Positions 44,531-58,172 of a stretch of DNA of 64,000 nucleotides are shown piece after piece. The DNA is taken from NCBI GenBank assembly GCA_965153455.1, contig OZ234495.1, positions 6,200,001 to 6,264,000 on the forward strand. The letters run 5' to 3'. This DNA is from Sphagnum compactum. Lineage: Eukaryota; Bryophyta; Sphagnopsida; Sphagnales. Position 1 is the first letter of the stretch. The number at the start of each line of letters is the position of its first letter. The notes beneath the pieces are model-generated. The model made no database searches and was not told the origin of the DNA. It saw only the letters and a program-made list of their open reading frames with translations. Position numbers and translations under genes: made by a program.

Positions 44531-45837
44531 GAAACGTAAAAAAAGGTATATCTTTTATCATTTGGTAATATTTCCAAGTTAAGTTTTTTCACTTTCTTTA
44601 AAAAAATATAAAATGACATTGCATTGTTTTACATATGTTTAAGCCCTAAAAATTCCACCCAAAATGCACCCTAGATTTATTTTAAGTATTACAGACTTGT
44701 AAAAAAAATGTTAATTAATTTATATGTCCCAAACTCCAAACCTAAACCATAATTCTAACATTAAGTAGTAAATTTTACATTAAACCCTAACCCCATGTAT
44801 CATCAATGTGACCAATTTTGCATTATGTTCATTTTTATATATGTTAAATCATACTATAAGGTGAATAAATAATTTTGAAAACATGAATTTCATGATGTAT
44901 TGGCGGGGAATCAAATATTTTTATGTTTCATGTTTAATGAATTATCATAATATGATATGGATATTACATTTAAATATAAGTGGGTTAGGAAATATTGAAC
45001 TTTAACAACTATGGAACATATGGAAACAAAGGAGATTCATAATTATGTTATAGATCTAAACAAGTGATAAAATCAAAAACCAATACAATGAACAAAGTCT
45101 ATAGTATAAACCTTAAACTTTGATATATATGAACCAAATTTTTAAACATTAAATCATAAGGCATAACCTTAAAAATCCAAATGATATTTTTCCATAAGCT
45201 TTATTACAACCCTAACTATACAAACCCTAACAAAAAAAGTCCTAGTGATATATACCCTAAACCAAAAAACTAATATAAATTATATAATGCAAAAAAAAAA
45301 ATAGGAAAAATTCAAAAACCAAAATTTAAAGCTTTTAAACTACAAAAATTTATTAATCGAACAAAAACCTTAATCTTAAAAAATAATCAAATCAATTTTG
45401 TAAAAAACCAAAAGAAAAGATATGTCTCTTACCTTTGTGTGATCTCTCCAAACTCATTTTTTCCACTCTCTTTGAAAAATATATATACTGAAATTGTATT
45501 ACTTCACATATGTCTAAACCGTAAAATTTAGCCTAGTTTAGGTTAATTACTATATATTTGTGAAAAACTTGCTAACTAATTTATGTGTCCCAACCTTAAA
45601 CCTAAACCATAATCCAATAATACCTATTTATAATAATTACATAAAAAGATGTATTGTAATGTCCATTCCATAAATAAATTAAGTAAACAAAATTTAATAA
45701 AATATGAATTAACTAAACCAAAATGGATGTAATTATGACATTGTTACCACTATAAATTGTTTGTAATACCTACATATGGGGACCAATGTTCATCATCCAT
45801 GAACTAGGGCGAACCTTAATAAATTGATAGGTAGGAT

Positions 45838-46480
45838 TACGGGGCTGGGGGTGGGAAAAGTGAGTAGGTAATTAATTAGGTATTTGGCTATGTAAAAAAC
45901 ATAGGTAGGTAGTTGGGTTAGTATGCAAGTTAGTAAGTAGAAAGGAAGTTGAAGGAGCAAGGTAGATAGGTTACTAGATTAGGTAGGTAAGTAGGTACAT
46001 AGGTGGGTAATTGGGTTAGTAGGCAAGTTAGTAAGTAGAAAGGAAGTTCAAGGAGCAAGGTAGATAGGTTACTAAAGTAGGTAGGCATGTAGGTAGGCAA
46101 GTTAGTAGGTAGGAAGAAAGTTACACTAACAAGGTAGCTAGGTAGATAGGCAAGTTAGTATGTAGGAAACAAGTTACCTTATCAAGGTGACTAGGTTTGT
46201 AAAGTATTTATGTCAATAGGGTGGTTGTGTATATAGGGTTGCTAAATAGTAATGTATCTAGGTCAATAGGGTTGGTAGTTAGTACAATGATTAGGTCTGT
46301 AGGGTATGTAGTTAACAAGGTAGTTAGGTTAGTAAGGTAAGTAGTTAGTATAGTAGTTAGGTCAGTAGGATAACTAGTTATTACGGTAGCTATGTCAGTA
46401 GGGGATAATTATTAAGGTACCAAGGTTGGTACAATATTTATGAAGGTAGGAAGGTGAGCAGGGTAGCTATGTGTGAAGTC
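45838..46480. repeat. TAGG-rich minisatellite
   Basis: About 640 bases of degenerate TAGGTAGT/TAGGTAAG short repeats. Within it is a longer repeat: TAGTAAGTAGAAAGGAAGTT at about 45931 and again at 46029 (period 98), with a weaker third copy near 46103. Strong G-versus-C strand asymmetry. Confidence 0.85.
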
Positions 46481-48367
46481 AGGTCCAGGAAAAACAACAA
46501 AGAACAAACCCAAAAAAAAAATACAATGGTCAGCAGCGAAAAGTAATGGAATGTGATGAACCCCATCTGACGCCGAATGAAAAAACACAGCCCATCTAGT
46601 GGACAGAACGGCCAACTGGTGCATTGGCGGTTGTTGGTTCACTCTAGCCCACTGGTACCCTAGTAAAAACTAAACCTTCATAAACTAAATTCAATATCTC
46701 GAGTTTAAGGTTGATGGTTAGTTGACATTTCTTGGGTTCAAGTTATATTGCATCTAAATATTATAAATATCCCATGCCTAGACTAAATCAGGGTCTATGA
46801 ATCCAAATCTAACTCTAAATTTACTTAGGTTTAATTTTTCCATTAAGAGGCCTCACTCAAGAAGGTGAAAGTACCAGTATGGGTGTGGTGCTGGTTCACC
46901 CTAGCTTGGGATAGTGAAGGTTTTCATCAAGTTGCAATGTTGCAAAAGGAGAAAAAGTTTGGAGCTTGTAAATCATGTTATTAACTACTTTTGGTGCCTT
47001 GCAACCTGAAAGTTTCATGGAAGTATGAACATTGGTGTTAAGGGTCAAGTATTGAAGGCTCTTTGTGAGCTTTTTTTCCTTTCAAGGAGGTTTAATGTTT
47101 AGTCATTAACATTTTCTTTGTACCTTTGCTTTCTTGGAATAAATCATATTATCTTGAGTTAAGAGCTTGAAGGTGGGTTGGGTGAGCAGCATCAATAAGC
47201 CTAATTACATGGTCAGGCAACCTACCACCCTACATGAGTGTCATAGGTTAGGGGCGTGCACATCAAGAGTTGTGTATATGGGAGACTATATGACATGCAA
47301 TCATTTTTCCTAAAAAGCACCACCATAGCCAATAACATTTATGCAACTCATCAAGCCTTGCATGATTTGATGCCTTTGTGCACTTCACCTTGATCCCACT
47401 GATGGCCAATATTGTGTGGGTTAGAGAACTTAAGTACTCCATTTTATCCTTGCAGTCCAAGGGCTACACATTTGGCTATTTCAAGCAAAAAATTCATGTG
47501 CAAAACATTTTTTCATCTAGGAGAAAATCTGGGCAATTATTGACAATCTTTGGAGTCTCATACATCTTTCAAACCACCACCTTCTCCACCAACTGAATTA
47601 GCATTTCTTCTTATAACAAGAGAGAAATATCACATTTTGATTTTGGAAGCTTTCAATTCTTGCTTTTTAGCAGGTCCACCAGCAGCAATATAAGTGCTTT
47701 TAAACAATAATTTGGATGAATTTTAAGCTTTAATTAGTGTGAAACTAAGTTTGCACCAATGTGGGGCTGATCTTGTAGATTGCACCAAACCCCCTCATTG
47801 GTTAGCTAGGCACTTGTTATAGTTCATAACTGTGGTTTTCAAGAATCAAGTAACCAAGCTTTAGGAAGGTGCATGTTAAGCTTCCTTTTGTTTAGTATTT
47901 CGAAACATGAATAAACTTGTATAAACATTATACAATGTGTACGTAGAATTGAAGCATGGTGATTAACATTGAATTTCATAATTTTATTTATTTATAATCC
48001 ATCTTGATATTTGATGTGATGTTGGGAGTGAGCAAGCATAGATTGTTACAACTTAATGTACAAACTTGATTATTGTTAATTTACACATGTTATTATGTTT
48101 GGTATGATAATGAACCATTAATTGTTTTGTTGTTGGAGAACATCAAGTTTCATGACTACATAGCAAAGTACTTAATGTTAGTCCAATAGTCTTACTTTGA
48201 TCTTATAGTGTTGACTTCAACAACAAGAGATAACAATGCATGACCAATTCTTGAATGCAACCTTGTACAACAAATTTTTACCAATTTGTTTTGGTGTCAA
48301 CAAATTTAAGCAAATCATAACACCTTCAAGCCAACAAATCCCAAAAACAATGTTGTCAAAGAGTCCA

Positions 48368-48387
48368 CCCCCCCCCCCCCCCCCCCC
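48368..48387 (+). repeat. C20 homopolymer
   Basis: Twenty consecutive C in otherwise AT-rich sequence, flanked by further C-rich bases (CCA...ACCCCAC). Confidence 0.95.
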
Positions 48388-50209
48388 ACCCCACAAATGA
48401 AAAGATAAACTAACCTTGAAACATTTGAACTACAATTTCATACATCATAAAATTTTCATCTACCAATTTGATAGTGAAAATTGTGTGAAATTCATTCTTC
48501 ACAAGTTCGTAACATATGGATTTGATGTTCCTAAACACGAACATAAATAAGATGAAAGATTTTTCTCTATTGTGCACCACCACACCACATTTAGTTCTTT
48601 TTTAATGAATTGTTTATTGCCCAAGTTGTTCACATCCTTTCATTCTCAAGCCAAAGGGCGAAGGATTGGCTAGTAACACAACCAACCCTCCCCACATTTT
48701 GTTTATCAATCATTATCCTTTCAAAGTAGCCCTTCCAATTAAATTAATTTTACTTAATCCATCAATAATTGAACTTTCTTATAATGTTTTCAATGACCCC
48801 ATCAAACATTCAATATCCATATTCTCCAACGTGTTACGGCAATAAGCACATTAAAATACACAATGCAATTTTTCTTTTACAACCATAAGATTGAAAATAG
48901 CCAAAAGCAATAATTGAAAATGCACCTTGGAATAATAACATACACTTTAGAAAAGGTTATTTTCATATTCTAAATGTTGTATTTAGGTTTTGTGAATAAA
49001 CATTATTGATGTTTATCACATAATGATAGATTTGATTATCTAAATTATGGATGTGTGAACTATTCATGAAATAGATAGCATATTACTTTATCCAATCCTC
49101 AATGAACAAGAATAAAAATTAATAAACATGTGGGTTAATATGAAATATATGTTAATTAATTATTTTATTTAGTTACCATAGCGTGGCTTGTGTTGTTGAC
49201 CCAAATGTGAACTCTTAAGGTCTTTACTTTTGATTTTGTTGAATTTTTATTGGATTTCCAATTACAAAAATTATTCAAAATTCAATATATTTTGAACCTT
49301 AAGTTAAAAATTTACAAATCACCTCCATAAAATCTTGTTCATTGAAAAATTCCCAAGAATTTTCAAAATTGCATCCCTATTTGTCTTTTTTTTTAATAAA
49401 TTTATTGAATTTGCAATGACAAAATTGTCCAATGCTCAATAACTATTGCACAATAGGTCTAAACATTACAAAACCACTTATGTGCACCTTTAGTCATTGA
49501 AGGTTTTGCCTTGAGATGGAGCTGTCAAGGAGGCTATTAAAGTAACAACAATTTTCATGGAGTTTTCTTGTGTTTAAAGGTAGAATTATGAAGAATTTCC
49601 AGCTATCAAAGAAAGCATTCAGACGCATTTTGTTTGGGTGAACCAAATTTTAATGTTAATTTTTGCTTTGAGGTTTTTTATTGTAAGATTTTGACTTTTT
49701 TTTTAGTTTTTGTTTTGGTGATGTCAAAGCTCTTGTGAACAAATAGCAACCTATATTTTTATAACATTGCATTTCATTTTTGACCTTTTTTTTTGGCCTA
49801 TTGTTGTTTTTCTTCGTCCTTTTAATTAAGTAGCTTCTTTTTCAAATGGGGCCCGAATTGTTCGATTAGTGTTCAAAAAGAGGTGGTCATAGAAGCTCGT
49901 ACTTGAAAATGGCAATGCCATTTTTTGTGAAAAACCAAACCCACCTCCTTTGACTTCTTTCTTTTACACGTCTCATCTCATTTAACTTTCTTTATTTTCT
50001 CATTTCTTAATGATATAATTTGATGGATTTTCCAATCAATGGAGTTCATGAGATTTGCATTTGAGTTGGATTTTTCAAAGTTATTATTGTGGTGGAACCA
50101 TCCATTCAAATTCTTTCTCGTGATGCTTATTGATTTGAAGAACAAAGGTTTTTTTCTATTTTTATTTTTGGAAGTGAAAGAAAATTAAACTTCAATTCAT
50201 TTCCATTTA

Positions 50210-50420
50210 ATTCATAGTTCACTTCCAATTGACTTTTAGTTCACTTTAGTTAAATTTTAGTTAAGTTCTAGATAAGCCCAAATGAACTTCTAGTTAACTC
50301 CTAGTCAATTTTAAGTTAAGTCCTAATTAAGTCCTAGTTAACTCTAGTTAATTCCTAGTTAAGTCTCAGTTAACTTTCAATGAAATTTTAGTTAACTCAT
50401 AGTTGATTATTAGTTAGGAA
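50210..50420. repeat. Short TAGTTAA/CCTAGTTAAGT minisatellite
   Basis: More than a dozen imperfect iterations of a 14-16-base unit, e.g. TTAAGTCCTAGTTAAC, in about 210 bases. Confidence 0.75.
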
Positions 50421-52799
50421 GGTTTTCAAGAAACTTCTTTACTCGATGCACACATAAGAACCTCCTTGGAACTTGAAGCTTCTTTTAAAAAGTCCCCAAA
50501 GAGGTATAAATAGAAGTAGGGTCCTTCATTTCCTTTAGTTGTTCAACACTAGTCTTAAGCACAATCTTGCACTATAACTTTATTATGTTCTTTTCATGTT
50601 CATGTTTGCATATGTTAACATAATAAATATTTATTTTCACGTTTTTCTTACACATGTCGTGTTCTTGTTCTTAATTATCGTGTTTTTTTTTTGGAGTTGC
50701 ATAATCTTGTCTTGTTCATTATTTGAATGTTAAACTTAGACCTTTCCTTTAGCCTTTGTTCTTATGAATTTTCGTGTCCTTGACAATGGGTGGGTTCTTG
50801 AATTGTCTAAAAATGTTCCATTTTTACAATTTTGTTACACCATTCAATGCTTAAATCACCTTGGTTTTAAAAAATTGTTGAACTCTACGATTTTGAAAGG
50901 TTCGTTGCCTCCAAGGTTTTTGATTTTGGACATGGAGCTTCTTCAAGTGATTTGTCAAATGGAAATAAACAACATTGTGCCACCTTGCATAAGCCAATAA
51001 ACCTTCATAATGGGACAGATGGCCATCAATTTTTTTCTACAATAGATGACCCAATGGATGTTTCATTCATATGGTTGAAATTTTGTCATGTCTTCAACCT
51101 TAGTTCGAAACTAGCTAATCATCTATGGACCATATGGAAACCATGTTGGATGAAACATCACAAAGTTTGAACATTTAATTTTAGTAAAGGAACCAAATAG
51201 GAACCAATTCCTCCAATATTAAAAATTGGGGATGCCATAATTATCATGTGGATATTCCCATCATGAACACCTTCAACATTCACATGGTTCACTTTGATTA
51301 AAATCCCTTTAAGGGATTTGTTTTACAACTCAACTACATCGGTAGCAACTTTGAATTTATGTATGGGGACAAGCAAGATTGATCACCAACTAAAGTCTAA
51401 GTTTCAATTGTGGAAAAGATCAACATAATCAATTACAACCTTCCTTCCCCACCAACCGCCATTATTCTTTCATCATGTTGGAACGGCCCATTTAATTCTT
51501 GGATAAAGAACCCCAATGCCCCCAATTTCTTTGGGTATAACCCATGGGTCCCACCCTATGGGCACCTCATTTTAGATTCTTAACCCCCATCTCTTCAAGC
51601 TTTAGATATGTGTTATGACATGCACCTTTCAACCCAAGGTGAACAGGTGCCTTCAAATCACAACCCCAACATTACAAATATTGAATTCAATGAACTTTTT
51701 AGTCAAAACCCTTAACCCTCAACAATGGAACTCCCCAAGATTTATTTCTTCAATTCCCAAACAAACACACCATTTTTGTGGGGCATGAAAACTGTGATGC
51801 ACAAGGTCAATCAACATTTGGGCTTTGGGTTCTTAAACCTTGGAATGTTGAACCCTTACTTCCCAAACCCATTAACCCCTATATAACATAGCTTCAAAAT
51901 TTCAAGAAATGATTCCAAATAACCTTTTGGCACAACTCACGACAAAGATCCTAAATTGAAGCTAAATTTTTTTAATGGAATTCAAAGTATGAAAGAGTGC
52001 ATGGTACCTTTCGTTCATCTAGATTTTGGCACAAGAAAATATCAAAGGCACCATTTTGGTGCATCTATTAAACCCCACCAAGAATCCTATATAATGACAC
52101 CAATATTTAGAATAGACCACTCTGCACCAACACACCACCTTTGCAAGGACCTAAAGGAAGTGATCACATGATGTCAAACATTTTAAGCACCCCCAATTTA
52201 GACAAACTCAAGGTAAACCCATCCCCTTTAAGGATGGAAGAAACCATTGAACTATCTTTGATAGACCCCAATTTTGGGGTTAAAATAAACTTTAAACCTA
52301 AGTTAATAATCAACATGCAATTGACATCTACCATTGTTGCCGAAAAGGACAATGATTGGTCAGGTCATAAGGGGTCACCTTCTCACAAAAATGTGTAGGA
52401 CTACATGCACCTTCACCTACACTATCCAAATGGGAGGCAAAAAACACACTTGTTTTTTATTACACACTTAAAAAGGCCTTAAACCTTCAAAGGAAGGTGT
52501 TAGGAGCCAACCCCTTCCAATGTTTGGAAGAGATGTCATACACTACCATATTGACACCAAATAATATAAATCACCTAAAATAGCACCTCACCTCCAAACC
52601 AAAAGACCTATTCATTTGCAAAACCCATAGGAATCCAAGCCCAAAACACACAATATAATCCAAACAACAATGTGCATAAACAAACCTTGCAACAACAAAC
52701 TTTGTGTTATAGAATCTCAAAGCATAAAAAATGATTTGAAAACACACAACTTGGGATTATATCCCAAACACAAAATATCTCCAACCTAGTTGACATTAT

Positions 52800-53865
52800 T
52801 CACTATTATAATTTACTATGGTGAATAAATTTATTTTTATGTTATTATTTTACATATCCTAGGCTATTATAGGTTATACCCTATATTTATTTGATGTTAC
52901 CCTACATTATTATAAGTTATACCCTAAGTTATTATATGTTTTTATAAGTTATTAAACCTTGAGGTATCATAATTTATATCTTAATTTATTATAAGTTTTT
53001 TACTTTAGGTTATTCAGGGTTAAACTATTTAATTAGCCCTAAACTATATATTGGTTATTTTACTTTAAGTTATTATATGTTATTTCAAATTATACCTTAA
53101 ATTATTCAAGTCATTATACTATATGTTATTATAGGTTATTTTATTCTAAGGTATAATAATTTAAAATAGAAAAACAACATATAAAAAATTGCATATAATA
53201 ATTTCATATTGAATAACCTAAGGTAGAACAATTTAAAACAACCAATAATAACTTCAATAAAATAGCCTAAAACCAAAAATGGCCTATGGTAGAATAACCA
53301 ATAATTTTTGAAAATAACTTGCAATAAAATAACTTAGAATAACTAAAAATAATTTGTGGTATAATAACCTAAAATAACCAATAATATCATAAGGTGATAA
53401 TTTAGAATAACCAAGAACAACCAATAATAGTCTACAATTAAATAATTTAAAATATCCAAAAATAATTTAGAATAATATAAAATAGCCTACGATAAAATAA
53501 CCAATAATAACCTACAATAAAATAAACTACAATAAAATAACCAACAATAGCTTATGATATAATATAATAAATATTTTAAAGTAAACTTGCTGAGAATAAC
53601 CAATAATAATTTATGATATAATAGCTAAAAAAACCTATGATAAATAATTTAAAATAGAATAGTCAATAATAACCTATGGTAATAACTTAAAACAACCAAC
53701 AATAACTTATAATTGAATAGCCAAAAATAACCTATGGTAACATAGCTTAGAATAACCAACAATAGCCTACAATAGCTTACAATAGAATAGCCTATATAAC
53801 ATTATATGGTAAATAACCTAGAATAACTAACAATAGCCTATGATAGAATAGCTTACACTTAGACA
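52800..53865. repeat. Degenerate minisatellite with orientation switch
   Basis: From about 52800 to 53150 the plus strand is a T-rich array of GGTTATT/TTATTATAGGTTAT. From about 53210 to 53865 it is the reverse complement, an A-rich array of AATAACC/AATAATAACCTA. The two arms together form a long imperfect inverted repeat of simple units. Confidence 0.7.
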
Positions 53866-55447
53866 TTAGATATTTTTTCTTTTTTATTTAATACATGCAC
53901 AAGGGAATGATCCAAACATTAAAATAACAAAAGGTGAAAATAGTTATCATTTCTATTCTTGACATCAATGGCCTTTTGGGGCTTCAATCTTGACTTTAAA
54001 AGTTCATAACTAAATCAAAATTGATTCAATCAATTATTTATAAAATACATCAAATAGGTTGGCATTTGAAGTATTCTCCAACATAACATCCAAGAAAAAT
54101 TCCCAAAAAATAGATTCCTTTTATCTTCTTGATAAAAAAATCCTTTGTGTGACATTCTTTAAACTTTTTCCTTATGAATTCATTTTTCACATCAAAACAT
54201 TTTTTTTTGTAAATTTCATTAAAGTTTTGAATTCTACATGACTGGGTAACCTTTTGATAAATAATTTGGAACGAAAAGCTTTCTTTATGTGAGTCTTATG
54301 TTGTCCTAAAGTTGGATGGGTCACATAAATTTGGGGTGTGACATTCCTAGTGATACCACCCAAGGATAAATTTGTTATTTTAGGGGAGATAAGTTGTTTA
54401 GTTGTAAGTATTATTTTTTTAGTTGATTAGGTAAGTAATATTGGAAGAACTTCCAAATGATAGATCCATGAACCTTGTAAATGCATTCTCTAGCACGAAA
54501 ATGGAAAGACTTGATTTGTTTATTTGTCCAAGGTTTGGGCGTGTTGTAAATGTTTGTTGTGTATTGTGTATTCTTTGCTTAAAACTTACAAATGCCCAAG
54601 GCTTCATATTTGTTAAAAACCTAGACTTGGTTTTCAAAAGGGGATTTGTTAAAGAACATGGTCAAGTAACATGAATATACTTGGTCGGGTTTCTACAAGA
54701 GAACCGGGCTACAAACCCGAGTAAATCTTACAACCAAACACCCACCCCCACCTCATACCTGCCCACCAAGGGGTTTCTAAAACCCAAACATGGGCGATTC
54801 CTTAAAACTTGGAAATGCAAATACCTAGACCCGGGTGGTTTTTTCAAGAACAAATCCCTAATGCTTGGACCTTATTAGGGTTTTAAAATCAAATACATGC
54901 CCAACACTGGTTACTACCATACATTGTCTACTATTTAGATTGCTTATGTAGATATTGAACTTTTTATATTTGCACAAATCTATTTTGTTTAGGATATGAT
55001 TTTGAAAAAATCAACTTTCTAACATCCCTGTTTTTCAAGAACAACACACACATTCTTATTATTGCCTTTCCTTTTTTTCCCCTTATTCCCATGCTTTTGT
55101 GCATGTCTTGTAAACAATGGAGAATTAAGAGCCATTCCCCTTTCTGGTGGTCTTCTTTTTTTGGTTTATTAGAGTTTTGATTATTTTGGCTAAATATATG
55201 GCTTGTTTTCTTTTGGTTACAAGATTAGTCTAGTCCTCTTTTAGCTTTTCACAAGCAAAAACTTGGTTTGATAAAGCTCAACCACACATAAATGCCTCCA
55301 AATAGAATATAAAAACTAAGGATGTAAATATAATCTAATGATTTAAATGCTTTTTGTTATGCATGATTATGAGATAAAACAAGCATAGATTGACAACTTT
55401 TCACATTCAATAACTACCACACCTCCCATGTTGAAGCATTTGTTGTC
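53866..55447. other. AT-rich spacer
   Basis: No gene recognised. It contains the left flank of the LTR element. Confidence 0.4.
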
Positions 55448-55454
55448 ACAATAC

Positions 55455-56433
55455 TGTAACACGAAATCAGGTCGCCACACCAGTGTGAACACAAGGGGTT
55501 TTGAGGCTTGATTTGTGTTTTATTAGCCGCCATGATGTTGGCGGCGGAAGTCTCTTCTGTACTGCTGCATGGGAGTGCATGGGGAGGTCTCTCTAAGTGT
55601 GAGTAATTGGAAGGACAGGAACAAGGCGGCTGGAAATAATGAAGAGGAGTGGAGCTGCATCAATGAGCGAAGATGGAGGGACTGACGGCGGCGGATGAGG
55701 CGGTTAAGGGAAAAAGCGGGAAAGGAGGACGGTGGGAGGAGTTGAGCTGGTCTGATGGAGAGAGGATAGACAGAAGACATTAGAGTTTTTGGGAGAGCTG
55801 GTGGCGGATTTTTTGCTCGTTGCGTTACTAACCAGAGCACGTCCAGCTCCATGATTGAGAGATAATACTGAGGGAGGGATCGAGGCTGTAAAGAGAAAGA
55901 AATTGGAGATGGTGGTCTGAGCTGTGGAAGTGTGCCCGATAAAAGAAGTAGCAGAGCAGAAGAAGGAGGAGAAGAGCAGGATAGCCAGAGGTTAAGAGAG
56001 GAGGAGAAGAGGAGTTTTGTTTTGGTCTTGGTTTAGAGCAGTGCCGAGTGTGGCAGATGAGCTACGAAATACTTAGATAGATAGATTTAGATGTTTAAAG
56101 GAACAACTTGGCTGAGTTGCTGATCTTTTCCGCTGCGCTCAGCACCTTGGCTGAGTAATTGTTTGTTTTCTGATGAACACTGGAATGAGGAAACTTGCAC
56201 TCGCTGTTTAGTATGTGATTGAAGCTGTGAAGCTCTGGTTTCTGCGGTTACATCTGTCGATTCTGTACTAGTCGTCTCTGTGTGATGATTTGAGGATGTG
56301 TGAGAGAAGACCGTGAAACGGAGAGTGAGAGGAATTAAGGGTATGCTGTTAGGTTCAGAATCCCAGAGGATATTGATCCTGGGCAGAATAATTAGGCGTT
56401 CAAGTTTGGTTGTAGAGTCTAGCACTCTCTTTT
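55455..56433 (+). repeat. 5' LTR
   Basis: Starts TGTAACACGAAATCAGGTCG and runs to the primer-binding site. It aligns with the 3' LTR over its whole length, with about 17 substitutions and two small indels counted by eye. Open frames inside (e.g. 55523-55852 minus) are shared with the other LTR and are not genes. Confidence 0.93.
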
Positions 56434-56445
56434 TGGTATCAGAGC
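56434..56445 (+). other. Primer-binding site (initiator tRNA-Met)
   Basis: TGGTATCAGAGC is complementary to the 3' end of plant initiator methionine tRNA and lies directly after the 5' LTR. It primes minus-strand DNA synthesis. Confidence 0.93.
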
Positions 56446-56769
56446 TAGTTCCGATCTGATAGCTTCGGTAGAACCTGTGGATGCTTAGGTAGAATGATAA
56501 TTGAAGTATCATGTCTTTGTCTAGTGCAGAGGAGGGTAATGAAGAAGAGTTGACATAGGAGATTCGTGAAACACAGATCGTCAATAGGTTCGATTTTCTG
56601 ACTTCGCAGAATGGACCCCAGAGAGGAGCTGTAGTCCTGTGTTTCCTGGGATTTGGAATAGTAACTCTGGTAGGAGTAGATCCAGCTGAAGTTCGAGTTG
56701 GAGATATAGCAGTAGAAGTAGCTCATAGTGGTTTTTATACTCGCGCTCAAGTTTGGTTGAAGGTGAGAA

Positions 56770-58127
56770 ATGGAGCAAGGGGATGGGCATCAACCTCACA
56801 GTTGTAGACGCAGTACTACTACACCTCCTATCTTGCGTAGGGTAACGCCTTTGTTTGTTGAAAGGCAGCGTAGTGTACCCAGGCTAGGGGACATCTGGAT
56901 TCCCAAGCTTGCTGCAACGCCTAACCATTTTGTCAGATTGTATATTCCTGGTGTGGAAGATTTGTTTCAAGAGGGAGATCGCCTACTCAAGGTGGAGCAT
57001 GGTGGATCGAGATCTCGCCTCATAAGCTGGAGGATATGGCGCAACTGAGAGGGAGAATGGCAATTCCAACAAGAATCTGCAGATGAGCAGAGTTTTTCCA
57101 CTTTTGCTTCTAATGTTACACCTTTGAGACCAGTAGCTGAGGGAGATCAGTTTGACTTTACAGAGTGGCTCGGGTGATGTTTGTCTTTCTCAAAATCAAA
57201 CATGAACAAAAGCGGCTGAGAGGCTGATCAATTTTGTTGTCATTTGATTGTGATTTGAGGAACCGTGTGTTGTGAGAAGTGTAGCAATTTTTGGTCTGCA
57301 GCTGAACATTTTGCAAGATGACTAGTCCCCAGGGAATGGATGAACTGTTTTGGGGATGGGACCATGAAGATGTAAATGATTGGGCGGAGCGGCTCACCAT
57401 GGCGGCCGAAGTGCGAGATCTCAATGCAGATAAGCTTTTCAAGATTGCCAAGCTGAATCTGCGAGGCAGAGCCAAGGAATGGTTCAAGAAACTGCAACCA
57501 GCGCCAGCCGATTGGGCGGAATTGAGGACGCTAATAGTGCAGAAATACGGGAATGTTGATGATGATGACATCAGGATGAAGCTGGATGCTATCAAGCAAG
57601 AACCCAAGGAGAGAGTTTGGAAGTATTTTGAACGTCTCGATAAACTATTTCAGAAGGGCCGGCTACAAGACGCCGAGCAGAAGAGAAGATTCCTGGCCAG
57701 ATTGAGGCCAGATTTTCGAAAATTGTGTGTGGTGAGAACATTTGCAGACATTGAAGAATTAGTTGGTGCTGCGACGGAAGTAGAGAGAGTTCTGGGCGAG
57801 TTAGGGGAGACTCCGTATGAACTTCTGAAAGAGGAACAAGAAGAGGAGTCCTCGGAAACCATCATGGAGAAATAGGTCACTGCACTAAACAATACCCTCA
57901 TCAATTTCTTCAAGGGGACTGTGCATAATCCAGGAGCATCATCATCTTCCACCGTGTTCGGAGGATGCCAAATCTGCAAAGGAGGGGACCATTTGGCCAC
58001 CACTTGTCCGAGGTTGAATGAAGCACGGCCAAAATGTGCCAAGTGCAATATGCCTCATAGGACAGAGAATTGTGGAATCAAATGTACCTTCTGCTCAGGG
58101 TTGGGGCACTCTGAAGACAGATGTTAG
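56770..58127 (+). pseudogene. gag (capsid and zinc-knuckle nucleocapsid)
   Basis: A first frame from ATG 56770 (MEQGDGHQPHS) codes 92 residues before a frame disruption. From 57318 a retrotransposon gag domain is clear: WAERLTMAAEV, LRGRAKEWFKKL, WAELRTLIVQKYG, ERVWKYFERLDKLF and FLARLRPDF. A TAG at 57873 interrupts it. In the same frame follow three Cys-rich motifs: CQICKGGDHLATTC (CX2CX4HX4C, from 57966), CAKCNMPHRTENC, and CTFCSGLGHSEDRC (CX2CX4HX4C, ending at 58124). A second TAG is at 58125. Confidence 0.85.
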
Positions 58128-58172
58128 AAGAAGCCCAAAGATGGGAAATCGCAATCTGGAGCAGCAAACTTT

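Larger units (their letters stand above)
46480..52795. other. AT-rich gene-poor spacer
   Basis: No gene, RNA or element recognised. Open frames such as 50764-51000, 51956-52171 and 52141-52398 have no motif I can name. The C-rich plus-strand composition of 51.2-52.8 kb may mean a highly decayed coding sequence. Contains a C20 run and a TTAAGTCCTAGTTAA minisatellite. Confidence 0.4.

Noticed and set aside
43600-46480. Regular repeats considered as a CRISPR array
   Set aside because: Units are contiguous tandem repeats without unique spacers, and the DNA is plant nuclear.
45838-46480. Interstitial telomere
   Set aside because: The unit is TAGG/TAGT-like and does not match the plant TTTAGGG repeat.
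55523-55852. 109-codon minus-strand frame
   Set aside because: It recurs identically at 63003-63332 because it lies in the LTR; not a gene.
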